Assembly: GCA_943912755.1 (NCBI GenBank)
Contig: CALTWF010000010.1
Span: 1 to 64,000 of the forward strand
Reading direction: 5' to 3'
From: an uncultured Pseudomonas sp.
Lineage (GTDB): Bacteria; Pseudomonadota; Gammaproteobacteria; Pseudomonadales; Pseudomonadaceae
Length of the DNA: 64,000 bases
Below are positions 40,476 to 49,928 of the stretch, one piece after another; the first letter of the stretch is position 1; each line of letters opens with the position of its first letter. A program made the translations under genes and the position numbers. Below the pieces are notes generated by a model. It searched no databases and was not told the DNA's origin. It worked only from the letters and a program-made list of their open reading frames with translations.

Positions 40476-40913
40476 ATGAGCATTACCGGTCAATGCCGCT
40501 GTGCCGCCGTCACCTACCAGCTCGACCTGCCTGCCTTGCCAGCCATCTACGCCTGCCACTGCCGGCATTGCCAGCGCTGGAGCGGGAGTGCCTTCGGCCT
40601 GCACGCACTGGTGCCGGAAGCGGCGCTGAGGATAACCGGTGAAGTACTTGAATACCTGCATGAACATGAAGGGCAGCAGTCGCGGCAGCTGTTGTGTGCC
40701 AGTTGTCACGGCAGGATCTGCAACAGCACCACGGCGGCGCCGGGCATGCAGGTACTGCGCGCGGGAACGCTGGATGACGGGGCGAAGCTGGTGCCGGCGG
40801 CGCACATCTGGGTGAGCCGCAAGCAGCCGTGGCTGGTGTTGCCCGAGGCTGTTCCGTGTTGGGAACAGAGCCCCGAGCCCATGGAGTTTGCGCGGGCGGT
40901 ATTTGGCAGTTGA
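40476..40913 (+). CDS. GFA-family (glutathione-dependent formaldehyde-activating-like) zinc protein
   Basis: The 145-residue protein has the GFA zinc-binding cysteines: GQCRCAAV near residue 7, YACHCRHCQRWSGSAFG near residue 26 and LCASCHGRIC near residue 74. GFA proteins are named after Gfa, proposed to help form S-hydroxymethylglutathione, but most members have unknown substrates. GGAG lies about eight bases upstream of the start at 40476. Divergent from a LysR gene. Confidence 0.87.
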   Translation: MSITGQCRCAAVTYQLDLPALPAIYACHCRHCQRWSGSAFGLHALVPEAALRITGEVLEYLHEHEGQQSRQLLCASCHGRICNSTTAAPGMQVLRAGTLDDGAKLVPAAHIWVSRKQPWLVLPEAVPCWEQSPEPMEFARAVFGS

Positions 40914-40924
40914 GGCTGCGGTGA

Positions 40925-40967
40925 GCTGATGGCCTCGTCCTTGCGGCGCGGCGACGGGACCATCAGC
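40925..40967. terminator. Inverted repeat between the GFA gene and lysA
   Basis: GCTGATGG (40925-40932) and CCATCAGC (40960-40967) are perfect 8-base arms around a GC-rich loop with further partial pairing. It lies between convergent stops, so it may end both transcripts, although no clear T-run follows. Confidence 0.45.
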
Positions 40968-40984
40968 GGCAATGAAAAGCGGGA

Positions 40985-42202
40985 TTACAACCCCTGCTCC
41001 AGCGCCAGCAGATCGGCCAGCGGCTGGGCGCGGCGGATCAGCTTCACCTCTGCGCCATCCAGCAGCACCTCGGCCAGCAGCGGGCGGCTGTTGTAGTTGG
41101 ACGACATCGACGCGCCGTACGCACCGGTGTCATGCATCACCAGCAGGTCGCCGACCTGCGGTTGCGGCAGGAGGCGCGGAACCAGGCCCTGGTCGTCCTG
41201 GGTGAAGACGTCGCCGGACTCGCACAGCGGGCCGCCGACCACGCATTCGACCTGCTCGCGCCCTTCGCCAGCGAGCACGCTCATGTGGTGATAGGCGCCG
41301 TACATGGCCGGGCGCATCAGGTCGTTGAAGCCGGCATCCACCAGCACGAACTGACGGCTGCCGGCACGCTTGACCGCGCGCACTTCGGTGACCAGGCGGC
41401 CCGACTCGGCAACCAGGAAACGCCCCGGCTCGATCTCCATGCGCACCGGGTGGGCGAGGAACGCCTCGATCTCGTCCTTGGCGACCTGCCAGGTGCTGGC
41501 GTAGCGCTCGACATCCACCGCCACGTCGCCCTCGCGGTACGGCGTGGACAGACCGCCACCGATGGAGAAGGCCTCGATATCGTGGTCCAGCGACTTGATG
41601 GTGGCGACCATCGCACCGCCGACCTGGGCCAGGTGGCCGTAGTCGACCCCCGAGCCGATGTGCATGTGGATACCCACCAGGTGCAGGCCGTACTGGCGAA
41701 TCACCGCCAGCGCGTCGCCGACTTCGTCATGCCAGATGCCGTGCTTGCTGTTCTCGCCGCCGGTGTTGGTCTTGCGGCTGTGGCCATAGCCGAAACCGGG
41801 GTTGATGCGCAGCCAGACGCGATGACCCGGCGAGTGCTCGCCCAGCTGGCGCAGCATGTCGATGGAGCCGCAGTTGACCTCGACTTTCAGCTCGACCACG
41901 CGGCGCAGGGTCGGTTGGTCCAGCAGGTCGCAGGTCAGTACCACGCCGGCCGGGTCGCCTTCCGGGCTGTAGCCGGCCAGCAAGGCGCGCTCCAGCTCAC
42001 CGAGGGAGACCGCGTCGACGCGCACGCCGTGTTCGCGCATCAGGCGCAGCACATGCAGGTTGGAGCAGGCCTTCTGGGCGAAGCGCACCACGTCGAAGCA
42101 GGCCAGGCGCTGGATACGCTCGCGGATGACTGCGGCGTCGTAGGTCCAGAACGGGGTGGGGAATTGCTGCGCAGCGGCGACCAGGGCGGTGGGTGCGGTC
42201 AT
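40985..42202 (-). CDS. lysA: Diaminopimelate decarboxylase (E. coli LysA type)
   Basis: LysA converts meso-diaminopimelate to lysine with pyridoxal phosphate. The 405-residue fold-type III protein has the PLP lysine in VRFAQKACSN near residue 44, the HIGSG loop, GGGLSTPYREG, EIEPGRFLVAESG and the dimer cysteine region GGPLCESGDVF. The sequence is of the E. coli type, FDVVRFAQKACSN and NTGGENSKHGIW being nearly identical. It differs from the usual Pseudomonas LysA near dapF, so it is probably a second copy. lysR is divergent, 126 bases away. Confidence 0.92.
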   Translation of the reverse strand: MTAPTALVAAAQQFPTPFWTYDAAVIRERIQRLACFDVVRFAQKACSNLHVLRLMREHGVRVDAVSLGELERALLAGYSPEGDPAGVVLTCDLLDQPTLRRVVELKVEVNCGSIDMLRQLGEHSPGHRVWLRINPGFGYGHSRKTNTGGENSKHGIWHDEVGDALAVIRQYGLHLVGIHMHIGSGVDYGHLAQVGGAMVATIKSLDHDIEAFSIGGGLSTPYREGDVAVDVERYASTWQVAKDEIEAFLAHPVRMEIEPGRFLVAESGRLVTEVRAVKRAGSRQFVLVDAGFNDLMRPAMYGAYHHMSVLAGEGREQVECVVGGPLCESGDVFTQDDQGLVPRLLPQPQVGDLLVMHDTGAYGASMSSNYNSRPLLAEVLLDGAEVKLIRRAQPLADLLALEQGL

Positions 42203-42328
42203 GACGAGATCCGGGATCGGTAGGAAAGACCGCCATGATGCCCAAGGGCACTCATTCAGAAAAATATCTATTCTTTGTCAGTCCATTCAGTTTTGATATG
42301 CCACCCCTTCCCGACAGGTGTTTTCGCC

Positions 42329-43243
42329 ATGAGCCTCTCCGTGCGCCAGATCGAAGTGTTCCGCGCCATCATGCTGGCCGGCAGCGTCACCGGCGCGGCG
42401 CGCCTGCTGTTCACCTCGCAGCCGACCCTGAGCCGCGAACTGGCGCGCCTGGAAAACCTCAGCGGGCTGAGGCTGTTCGACCGCCAGGGCGGCCGCCTGC
42501 TGCCCACCGCCCAGGCATTGATGCTGCTGGAGGAAGTCGAGCGTTCCTATGTCGGGCTGGAACGGATCAATAGCCTGGTGCAGTCGATCCGCCGCTTCGA
42601 ACACGGCCAGCTGGACCTGACCTGCCTGCCGCTGTTTTCCCAGACCCTGCTGCCGCGGGTGTGCAAACGCTTCCAGCACGAGCATGGCGGTATCGGCCTG
42701 TGCATCAGTGCGCAGGAATCACCGCTGCTGGATGAATCCCTCAGTGCCCAACGGCATGACCTCGGCCTGATCGAGGGCGACCAGGTCCCCCGGGGCACCC
42801 GCGGCGAGTTGCTGTTCAGCGCCGACATGCTCTGCGTGTTGCCCGACGGGCATCCCCTGCTGGAGCGCCAGCGCCTGGCGCTGGAGGATTTCCAGGGCGT
42901 GGCCTTCATCAACCTGGCCGGCCGCGACATCTATCGCCAGGGTCTCGACGAGCAGTTTCGCAGTGCCGGGATCGAGCGGCATACGGTGATCGAGACCACC
43001 AGTGCCGCGTCGGTGTGCGCCATGGTCCGGGAGGGCCTGGGGGTGGCGATCATCAACCCGCTGAGCGCGCTGCACGAGGCCGGGCGAGGCTTGCAGGTCA
43101 GGCGGCTGGAGGTTTCGATTGCCTACCGGGTGATGTTGATCCGGCCGGAGTTCCGCCCGTCATCCGGGTTTGTGGATGCGTTTTGCGAGGCGTTGAAGGT
43201 GGAGGCAGGGGAATTGATGGAGCGCCTTGAAGATCTTGGCTGA
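42329..43243 (+). CDS. lysR: LysR, activator of the adjacent lysA
   Basis: The 304-residue regulator has an N-terminal HTH (SLSVRQIEVFRAIMLAGSVTGAARLL, then TSQPTLSRELARLE) close to E. coli LysR, which activates lysA in response to diaminopimelate and gives its name to the family. The divergent arrangement with lysA, sharing a 126-base AT-rich gap, is the same as in E. coli. Within the gap ATATC and GATAT words at 42266-42300 could form part of the operator. A GC hairpin follows the gene. Confidence 0.88.
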   Translation: MSLSVRQIEVFRAIMLAGSVTGAARLLFTSQPTLSRELARLENLSGLRLFDRQGGRLLPTAQALMLLEEVERSYVGLERINSLVQSIRRFEHGQLDLTCLPLFSQTLLPRVCKRFQHEHGGIGLCISAQESPLLDESLSAQRHDLGLIEGDQVPRGTRGELLFSADMLCVLPDGHPLLERQRLALEDFQGVAFINLAGRDIYRQGLDEQFRSAGIERHTVIETTSAASVCAMVREGLGVAIINPLSALHEAGRGLQVRRLEVSIAYRVMLIRPEFRPSSGFVDAFCEALKVEAGELMERLEDLG

Positions 43244-43251
43244 TCCGGTTG

Positions 43252-43310
43252 GGGCCGCTTTGCGGCCCTTCGCGACGGTTCGGCGCCCCGACAAGCTCGC
43301 TCCCACGACA
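43252..43310. terminator. Hairpin and REP-like sequence after lysR
   Basis: GGGCCGC-TTT-GCGGCCC lies eight bases after the lysR stop and is followed by CTTCGCGAC and GACAAGCTCGCTCCCAC, degenerate halves of a REP element. It separates lysR from the convergent c-di-GMP gene. Confidence 0.6.
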
Positions 43311-43335
43311 GCCATGTGCCGAGAGCGATCAGGTA

Positions 43336-45927
43336 TCACCCCGAAACCTCAACCTCGCCCATCACTACCACCCTTTCCTCCAGCCACTGGGCCAGGGCCT
43401 CCGGCGCCAGCGGCGGGGAGAACAGGTAGCCCTGGGCCACCGGGTAGCCCTGCTCTTCCAGCCAGACACTCTGCGACTCGGTCTCGATGCCTTCGGCCAC
43501 CACCGTCAGGTGCAGGCTGCGACCAATCCCCAGGATCGCATTGCTCAAGGCCCGCGCGGCTTCGTCGGTTTCGATGTCGGCGACAAAGCTGCGGTCCAGC
43601 TTCAACTCGGACACCGGCAAACGCCGCAGGTAACTCAGGCTGGAATAGCCGGTACCGAAATCGTCCATCGACAGGCGCACGCCCTGGGCATGCACCTCGT
43701 CGATGGTCTTCATGGTGCTGGGGTTGGTGTCCAGCAGGATGTTCTCGGTCAGTTCCAGGGTCAGGTCGGCCGGCTTGAGGTCGTGATGGCGCAGGGTGTC
43801 GGCGATCATCCGCGGCAGGTCGAGGTTGTGGAAACTGGTAGGCGACAGGTTCACCGCCACCGCCGGCACCTTCAGGCCGCGCGCGCGCCATTCGGACAAT
43901 TGGCGGCAGGCCTCACGCAGCGCCCAGCGCCCCAGCTCGGCGACCAAACCGCACTCCTCGGCCAGCGGAATGAAGCGCGCCGGGGACACTTCGCCCAACT
44001 GCGGGTGGGTCCAGCGCGCCAGGGCTTCGACGCCGTACAGGCGCCCGCTGGCCATCTCCACCTGCGGCTGGTAATGCAGGCGCAGCTGGTTTTTCTGCAG
44101 GGCTTCGCGCAGGGCGCTTTCCAGGGCCAGGCGTTCCTGGGCGAGCTTGTTCAGCTCGCTGCTGAAGAAGCTGAAGCAACCGCGGCCGCTGCTCTTGGCC
44201 TGGTACATGGCCATGTCGGCGCGGTGCAGCAGGGTTTCCACATCGCGGCCATCGGACGGGTACATGGCCACGCCGACACTGGCGGAAATCGCCAGCTGGG
44301 TATCGGCGATGGTCATGGGTTCGCTGAGCAGCACCTGGATGCGCTCCACCGCGTCGGCCGCGTGGTCGCCATCGCATTGCGGCAGGATCACCACGAACTC
44401 GTCGCCGGACAGGCGCCCGGCGATATCGGCGGCGCGCAGCTCGCTGCGCATCCGCGTGGCCACCTGGCGCAGCAACTCGTCGCCGGCCGGATGGCCGAGG
44501 GAGTCGTTGACCTGCTTGAAGCGGTCGAGGTCGATGAACAGCACCGCGACCTGCTCGTTGTTGCGCCCGGCGCTGGCGATCGCCTGGTCGGCCTTGGCCT
44601 GCAGCAGGCTGCGGTTGGGCAGCCCGGTGAGGGCGTCGTAATAGGCCAGCTGGCGAATGCGCTGGCGCGAATTCTCCCGTTCCAGGGCCAGGGCGCAGAG
44701 GTGCGCACAGGCGTCCACCAGGCGCTGGTGGAACAGCGCCGAGGCGACATTGCGCGGCTGGCGGAAGTAGAAGGCGAAGGTGCCGATGGCCGCGCCCTGA
44801 CTGTTGCGGATCGGCGTCGACCAGCAACTGCGAAAGCCCAGTTGGTTGGCCAGGCCCTGGTAGTCGGCCCATAGCGGGTCGCTGGTGATGTCGTCCACCA
44901 GCACCGACTCGTTGCGCCACGCCGAGGTGCCGCAGGAGCCCACGCTCGGGCCGATGCGCACGCCGTTGAGCTGGTGGCTGTACTCCACCGGCAGGCTGGG
45001 TGCGGCCAGGGAATGCAGTTGCCCTTCGTCGTCGACCCGCAGGATCGACGCCGCCAGTTCCGGGGCGATGCGTTCCACTTCCTGGCAGATCAGCTCCAGC
45101 ACTTCGGTCAGCGGCTGCTCCCGGGCCATGGCCTCCAGCACCCGGTGTTGCAGGGCCTCATGCATCTTCGCCTGGGTGATATCGGTGAACAGGGTCACGG
45201 TGTGCTGCAAGTTCCCGGCGGCGTCGAACACCGGGTTGCTCACCACCTTGGCCCAGTAGCGCTGGCCCTGCTTGCCGGTGACGATTTCCTCGCGCTGCAT
45301 GGAGCCGGCGGCGTACATCTCGGCGTAGTACTCGGCGATGCTTTGCTCGTCCTTGTCCGGCACCAGCAGGGCCATGGGACTGCGGCCCTTGATCTCCTCC
45401 GCACGCCAGCCGAACATCCGCCCGAAACCGGCGTTGGTGTAGGCGATACGGCGCTGGCTGTCGCTGATCATCACCGCGGTATCGCTGGCATCGGCCACCA
45501 GCGAGAGCATGCGCAGGCGCTCCTGCTGGGTACGCTCAAGGGCCAGGCGCGGACTGATATCGGTGGCGATCTTGAGGATCTGCACCAGTTCGCCCTGCTC
45601 GTCGACCACCGGGGTGTAGGTTGCTTCCAGCCAGCAACTGCTGCCGTCGCTGCGGATCCGCTCGACGATGCCGGAGCTGCCGCCGCCCTGGCGCAGGCGC
45701 GGCCAGAAATTCGCATACTCGGGGCTGCGCACCTGGTTTGCCGAACAGAACGTGCGGTGATGACAACCACGCACCTGCTCCAGGCTGTAGCCCATCAGCG
45801 TGAGGAAGTTTTCATTGGCCCGCAGCAAGGTGCCGTCCGGGGTGAACTCGGCGATTGCCATCACCCGGTCGAGAGCGGCCAGTTGGGCCAGCGACAATTC
45901 GGTGGAACGGTTGTCCTCGGACGTCAT
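43336..45927 (-). CDS. PAS-PAS-GAF-GGDEF-EAL c-di-GMP signalling protein
   Basis: The 863-residue cytoplasmic protein has two PAS domains (about 18-130 and 140-260), a GAF domain (about 275-425), a GGDEF domain (about 440-600) and an EAL domain (about 612-860). The GGDEF signature is GRLSGDEFV, with the inhibitory RxxD (RAAD) five residues upstream. The EAL side is complete: GVEALARW, VNLSPTSF, ELTENIL, DDFGTGYSSLSY, ELKLDRSF, EGIET and QGYLFSPP. Both synthesis and degradation of c-di-GMP are possible; in such fusions hydrolysis often dominates. No TM segment. Divergent from a membrane diguanylate cyclase. Confidence 0.93.
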   Translation of the reverse strand: MTSEDNRSTELSLAQLAALDRVMAIAEFTPDGTLLRANENFLTLMGYSLEQVRGCHHRTFCSANQVRSPEYANFWPRLRQGGGSSGIVERIRSDGSSCWLEATYTPVVDEQGELVQILKIATDISPRLALERTQQERLRMLSLVADASDTAVMISDSQRRIAYTNAGFGRMFGWRAEEIKGRSPMALLVPDKDEQSIAEYYAEMYAAGSMQREEIVTGKQGQRYWAKVVSNPVFDAAGNLQHTVTLFTDITQAKMHEALQHRVLEAMAREQPLTEVLELICQEVERIAPELAASILRVDDEGQLHSLAAPSLPVEYSHQLNGVRIGPSVGSCGTSAWRNESVLVDDITSDPLWADYQGLANQLGFRSCWSTPIRNSQGAAIGTFAFYFRQPRNVASALFHQRLVDACAHLCALALERENSRQRIRQLAYYDALTGLPNRSLLQAKADQAIASAGRNNEQVAVLFIDLDRFKQVNDSLGHPAGDELLRQVATRMRSELRAADIAGRLSGDEFVVILPQCDGDHAADAVERIQVLLSEPMTIADTQLAISASVGVAMYPSDGRDVETLLHRADMAMYQAKSSGRGCFSFFSSELNKLAQERLALESALREALQKNQLRLHYQPQVEMASGRLYGVEALARWTHPQLGEVSPARFIPLAEECGLVAELGRWALREACRQLSEWRARGLKVPAVAVNLSPTSFHNLDLPRMIADTLRHHDLKPADLTLELTENILLDTNPSTMKTIDEVHAQGVRLSMDDFGTGYSSLSYLRRLPVSELKLDRSFVADIETDEAARALSNAILGIGRSLHLTVVAEGIETESQSVWLEEQGYPVAQGYLFSPPLAPEALAQWLEERVVVMGEVEVSG

Positions 45928-46176
45928 GTTCTACTCAACGGATTCCGGCCTGGGCGGCCGGGTGGATCTGGACACGGGTGCCGGGCGATGGTGCGGGATC
46001 AACGGGGCTCGCCTCCATGGCACACGAATTGATGCCTCCATGATATTACCGCTGTTGGTGGCGGGTCCATCACCACGACTAATAGCGCATTACCTTACCT
46101 TCCTTGTGGCTATCGAAGCCAAGTCTCATTACCCTTGGCGCTCTATTCCGGGATGATCAGAAGCAAGGGGGCTTCG

Positions 46177-47763
46177 GTGCCGTTCAAGACGTTCTTTCGC
46201 TGGGACCTGCGCAGCCTGATCCTGCTGCTGACGCTGATCACGGCCCTGGTCACCCTGCTCAACAGCTTCCATGCCAGTTACCGCGTGCAGTACCAGTTGC
46301 TGATCGACAACGCCCTGGAAGCCAACCATGCCTACGCCTCAAAGCTGGCGTCCAGCACCGAGACCTACCTGCAGGCCTCGCAACAGCAACTGGCCTATGC
46401 CGCCGGGCTGATGGCGCGGGATTTCGCCAACATCGACCACCTCAACGACGAAGCGGCGCGCCTGCGCCTGCAGACCAATACCTTCAACTCGATCGTCATC
46501 ACCGACGCCCGCGGCCAGGTGCTGGCGACCTCGCCGGACACCCTGCAGATCGTCGGGCGCAAGCTGGAGTCGGTGGGCGCGCTGGACGCCCTGCGCGAGC
46601 GCAAGCCGATGATTTCCAGCCCCTACGTGTCGGCGGCGAACAACCTGATCATCTTCATTTCCCAGCCGGTCTTCGACCGCGACGGCCGCTACCTGGGCCT
46701 GGTGGGCGGGAGCATCTACCTCAAGCACAAGAGCATCCTCAACGCGCTGCTCGGCGAGCATTACTACAAGAACGGCTCCTACCTCTATGTGGTCGATGCC
46801 AATCGGCGCCTGCTCTATCATCCGGACCCGGAACGGGTCGGCAGTATCGTCGGCGCCAACAGCCTGATCGACGAGCTGGCCGACCACGACAACGGCACCC
46901 GCCGGGTGACCAACAGCGAAGGCCAGGACATGCTCGCCGGCTTCGCCACGGTGCCCTCGGCGCATTGGGGCATCGTCGCCCAGCGCTCCACCGCAGCCAC
47001 CCTGGAAGGCCTCGACGACCTGCTGCTGAGCATGATCTTCAAGACCCTGCCGCTGGCCATCGTCAGCTTCATCCTGATCTGGTGGTTTTCGCGGATCATT
47101 GCCCAGCCGCTCAAGCAACTGGCGGCCGGCGCGCACAAGCTCAGCGAGCCGGGCACCAGCGCGCAGATCCAGGGCGTGCGCTCCTGGTATTTCGAATCCT
47201 CGGAACTCAAGCGCGCCCTGCTGATCGGCCTGAGCCTGCTGCATGAACGCCTGGGCAAGCTCAACCACGATATCCAGACCGACCCGCTCACCGGCCTGCG
47301 CAACCGCCGCGGCCTGGACCTGGCGGTGACCCTGTGGCAGGCGGAACGGCGGCCGTTCGCCGTGGTGGCCATCGATATCGATCACTTCAAGCAGGTCAAC
47401 GACAGCCATGGCCATGCGGTGGGCGACGAGGTGCTGCAGGCGCTGGCCGAACTGATGCGCGGCTGCTCGCGGGACAACGACGTGATCTGCCGCTCGGGCG
47501 GCGAGGAATTTTTCATGCTGCTGCCGGGGGCCACGCCCGAGGCGGCGGCGCGGGTCGCCGAACGCCTGCGCGGCGTGGTGCAGGAGACGCTCTTCGAGAC
47601 CATCGGCCACCTGACCGTGTCCATGGGCGTGGCGGCCTGGCCGCTGCATTCGGAGAACGCAGCGCGGGTGTTCGAGGTGGCGGACGAGCAGTTGTACCGG
47701 GCCAAGCAGGAGGGTCGCAACCGGATCTGCGTGGCCTTCGGGGATGAGGCTAGTGTGGTTTGA
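46177..47763 (+). CDS. Membrane diguanylate cyclase with periplasmic Cache sensor
   Basis: The 528-residue protein has a first TM helix (about 12-32), a periplasmic double-Cache domain (about 35-285), a second TM helix (about 290-312), a short HAMP-like linker and a GGDEF domain (about 370-528). The active site is SGGEEFFML, with an intact inhibitory RxxD (RDND) five residues before. The start is taken as GTG at 46177 because AAGGGGG lies five to six bases upstream; an ATG at 46153 is the alternative. Its divergent neighbour carries an EAL domain. Confidence 0.92.
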   Translation: MPFKTFFRWDLRSLILLLTLITALVTLLNSFHASYRVQYQLLIDNALEANHAYASKLASSTETYLQASQQQLAYAAGLMARDFANIDHLNDEAARLRLQTNTFNSIVITDARGQVLATSPDTLQIVGRKLESVGALDALRERKPMISSPYVSAANNLIIFISQPVFDRDGRYLGLVGGSIYLKHKSILNALLGEHYYKNGSYLYVVDANRRLLYHPDPERVGSIVGANSLIDELADHDNGTRRVTNSEGQDMLAGFATVPSAHWGIVAQRSTAATLEGLDDLLLSMIFKTLPLAIVSFILIWWFSRIIAQPLKQLAAGAHKLSEPGTSAQIQGVRSWYFESSELKRALLIGLSLLHERLGKLNHDIQTDPLTGLRNRRGLDLAVTLWQAERRPFAVVAIDIDHFKQVNDSHGHAVGDEVLQALAELMRGCSRDNDVICRSGGEEFFMLLPGATPEAAARVAERLRGVVQETLFETIGHLTVSMGVAAWPLHSENAARVFEVADEQLYRAKQEGRNRICVAFGDEASVV

Positions 47764-48715
47764 TGGCGTCGCCGATGGCCGCATCCTTCCCGGCCACCGC
47801 CGCCTTGGGCTTGCCCGGTTTCAACCGGGTGACCCCGAACAGCACCAGGGCCAGCCCGGCGATCTGGTACACGGAAATCTCCTCGCTCAGCACCAGCCAC
47901 GACGCCAGTACCGTCAGCACCGGCCCCAGGTTGCCCACCGCCGCCGTCTGGGTCGGGCCCATGCGCTGGATCGCCAGGGACACCCAGTAGATCGGCAGCA
48001 CCGTGGAAAACACCGCCATCAGCAAGGCGTTGAACCACACCGCCGCCGGCAGTTGCCCAAGCAGGGAGAAATCGCCGGTCAGCCCGTAGTGCCCCAGCAC
48101 CATCAGCGACGACGCCGTGCCCGCCAGCCCGGCCAGGCGCATCGAGCTCATGCTTTTGAGCATCATGCCGGTGCCTGAGTAGTACAGGGCATAGGTCACC
48201 GCACTGGCGAACACCCACAGCGAACCGACGATCACCTGGTTGCCGACCCCGGACACGCTGAGGTCATGGGCGAAGGCAATACCCAGGCCGAGGTAGCACA
48301 GGCCCATCGCCGCCAGTACCCGTGGCGTCGGCTTCTCGCGCAGGGCCACGGCCTGGAAGATCAGCACCAGGGTCGGGTAGGTGAACAAAATCAGGCGCTC
48401 CAGCCCGGCGCTGATGTATTGCAGGCCATAGAAGTCGAACAGGCTCGCCAGGTAGTAACCGAACAGGCCGAGCAGCAACACCCGCCCGGCACTGCCCCAG
48501 GTCAGCGGGGCACTGGCCTGGTGGCGGCTGAGCCACACCAGCCAGACGAACAGCGGCAACGACAGGGCCATGCGCAGGGCCAGCAGGGTAATTGCGTCGA
48601 CCGTGCCCGCCGCGTAGGCGAGCTTGACGAAGATGGCCTTCATGCTGAAGCCGAGGGCCGAAAGCACCGCGAACAGGCTGCCGTTGTCGATGTACCGCTG
48701 GATCCGGGGGCTCAT
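47750..48715 (-). CDS. EamA/DMT-superfamily transporter
   Basis: The 321-residue protein has ten TM helices in two EamA repeats. The first begins GSLFAVLSALGFSMKAIFVK and contains SAGLERLILFTYPTLV; the second contains FASAVTYALYYSG and GNLGPVLTVLASWLVLSEEIS. DMT proteins export or import metabolites and drugs; direction and substrate are unknown. The start at 48715 is preferred over 48817, which would overlap the divergent LysR. Its 3' end overlaps the cyclase gene by 14 bases on the opposite strand. Confidence 0.88.
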   Translation of the reverse strand: MSPRIQRYIDNGSLFAVLSALGFSMKAIFVKLAYAAGTVDAITLLALRMALSLPLFVWLVWLSRHQASAPLTWGSAGRVLLLGLFGYYLASLFDFYGLQYISAGLERLILFTYPTLVLIFQAVALREKPTPRVLAAMGLCYLGLGIAFAHDLSVSGVGNQVIVGSLWVFASAVTYALYYSGTGMMLKSMSSMRLAGLAGTASSLMVLGHYGLTGDFSLLGQLPAAVWFNALLMAVFSTVLPIYWVSLAIQRMGPTQTAAVGNLGPVLTVLASWLVLSEEISVYQIAGLALVLFGVTRLKPGKPKAAVAGKDAAIGDAIKPH

Positions 48716-48753
48716 GGATATCTGCACCAAAATGTGACGAGCCTTATTCTGAA

Positions 48754-48801
48754 CAGAAAGCCATTTGGCTAGAATCGCTTTTTTCCGAACAGGGCTTTCT
48801 G
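48754..48801. promoter_or_regulatory. Dyad in the EamA-LysR intergenic region
   Basis: CAGAAAGCC (48754-48762) and GGCTTTCTG (48793-48801) are perfect 9-base arms about 39 bases apart centre to centre, with CTGAACAG and CCGAACAG words alongside. Placed between divergent starts, this is a plausible site for the LysR regulator on both promoters. Confidence 0.4.
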
Positions 48802-48816
48802 AATTGGAGAACCCCA

Positions 48817-49704
48817 ATGCACTTTGATCTTGCCGACTTGCGCCTGATCGCCGCCATCGCCGAAAGCGGCAGCCTGAGCAAGGCGGCGGCCGGCGTTCCG
48901 GTGGCGGTGTCGGCCGCCAGCACGCGCCTGCGGCAGTTCGAGGAGCGCAGCGGGGTGACCCTGTTCAACCGCCGCGCCGACGGCATGCAGCTCACCCCTG
49001 CCGGGCGCCTGGTGCTGGAGTCGGCCCGTGGCGTGCTGGGCGAAGCGCGCAAGCTGGAAGACACCCTCAAGGAACTGGCCGGGCAGAAACGCACCACCCT
49101 GCACCTGGCGGCGTCCACGGTGACCAACAGCACCATCCTGCCCACGGTGCTCGGGCCGTTCCTGTTCGATTACCCGGAAATCGACCTGCACCTGGTCGAA
49201 CACAAGAGCGTCGACATCCTGCCCATGGTCCAGCGCGGCGAATGCGAGATCGGCGTGTACGACGGCAACCTGGTCAACGAAGGGGTGGTGTCGCTGCCCT
49301 TTCGGACCGAGCGCCTGGTGCTGCTGGTGCCGGTGGATCATCCACTGACCCGGCACACCCAACTCTACCTGCACGATGCCCTGGGCTATTCCTTCGTCTG
49401 CCTGCCGGCGGAACGGGCCATGCAGCGCTTCGTCGAGGAGAAGGCCATGAGCCTGTCGATGCCGCTGAAGGTCCGGGTCCGCGCCCCCGGCTTCGAAGCC
49501 ATCGCGCAACTGGTCGCCCAGGGCGCCGGCATCGCCATGCTGCCGGAGACCCTGGCGCGGCGCCTGGAGCAGGAGCTGCCGGTGCGCTGGGTGGGGCTGG
49601 AGGAGCGTTGGGCGACGCTGGAGTTGCGGATCTGTTTCCGGGAGTGGGAAGGGCTGAGCTCACATGGGCGGCAGTTGGTGGATTTTCTCTCGGGTCGTCC
49701 GTGA
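48817..49704 (+). CDS. LysR-family regulator
   Basis: The 295-residue protein has an N-terminal HTH (MHFDLADLRLIAAIAESGSL, then SKAAAGVPVAVSAASTRLRQFE) and a substrate-binding effector domain. GGAG lies seven bases before the ATG. It is divergent from the EamA exporter gene, whose regulation is its most likely job by arrangement, as in many LysR-exporter pairs. The inducer is unknown. Confidence 0.88.
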   Translation: MHFDLADLRLIAAIAESGSLSKAAAGVPVAVSAASTRLRQFEERSGVTLFNRRADGMQLTPAGRLVLESARGVLGEARKLEDTLKELAGQKRTTLHLAASTVTNSTILPTVLGPFLFDYPEIDLHLVEHKSVDILPMVQRGECEIGVYDGNLVNEGVVSLPFRTERLVLLVPVDHPLTRHTQLYLHDALGYSFVCLPAERAMQRFVEEKAMSLSMPLKVRVRAPGFEAIAQLVAQGAGIAMLPETLARRLEQELPVRWVGLEERWATLELRICFREWEGLSSHGRQLVDFLSGRP

Positions 49705-49928
49705 AGCACTTCGAACGTCAGATCACGCCTTTCATCAACAGCCCCTCTGCTTGATCGGTTACTTGGTCGGTTACTTGTGCGGTGGCCCCGTCACACTGTT
49801 ACCTGGCAAGCACGCCAACAAAGCGCGTTGTCGAAGGGACTGGTAAACTGGCCGCCTTTCCTCGATCACAACCACCTTCCGCCACCAGGCCGAAGGCGTT
49901 GCCGAGCCCCCAGCTACGTAGTCGAAAA

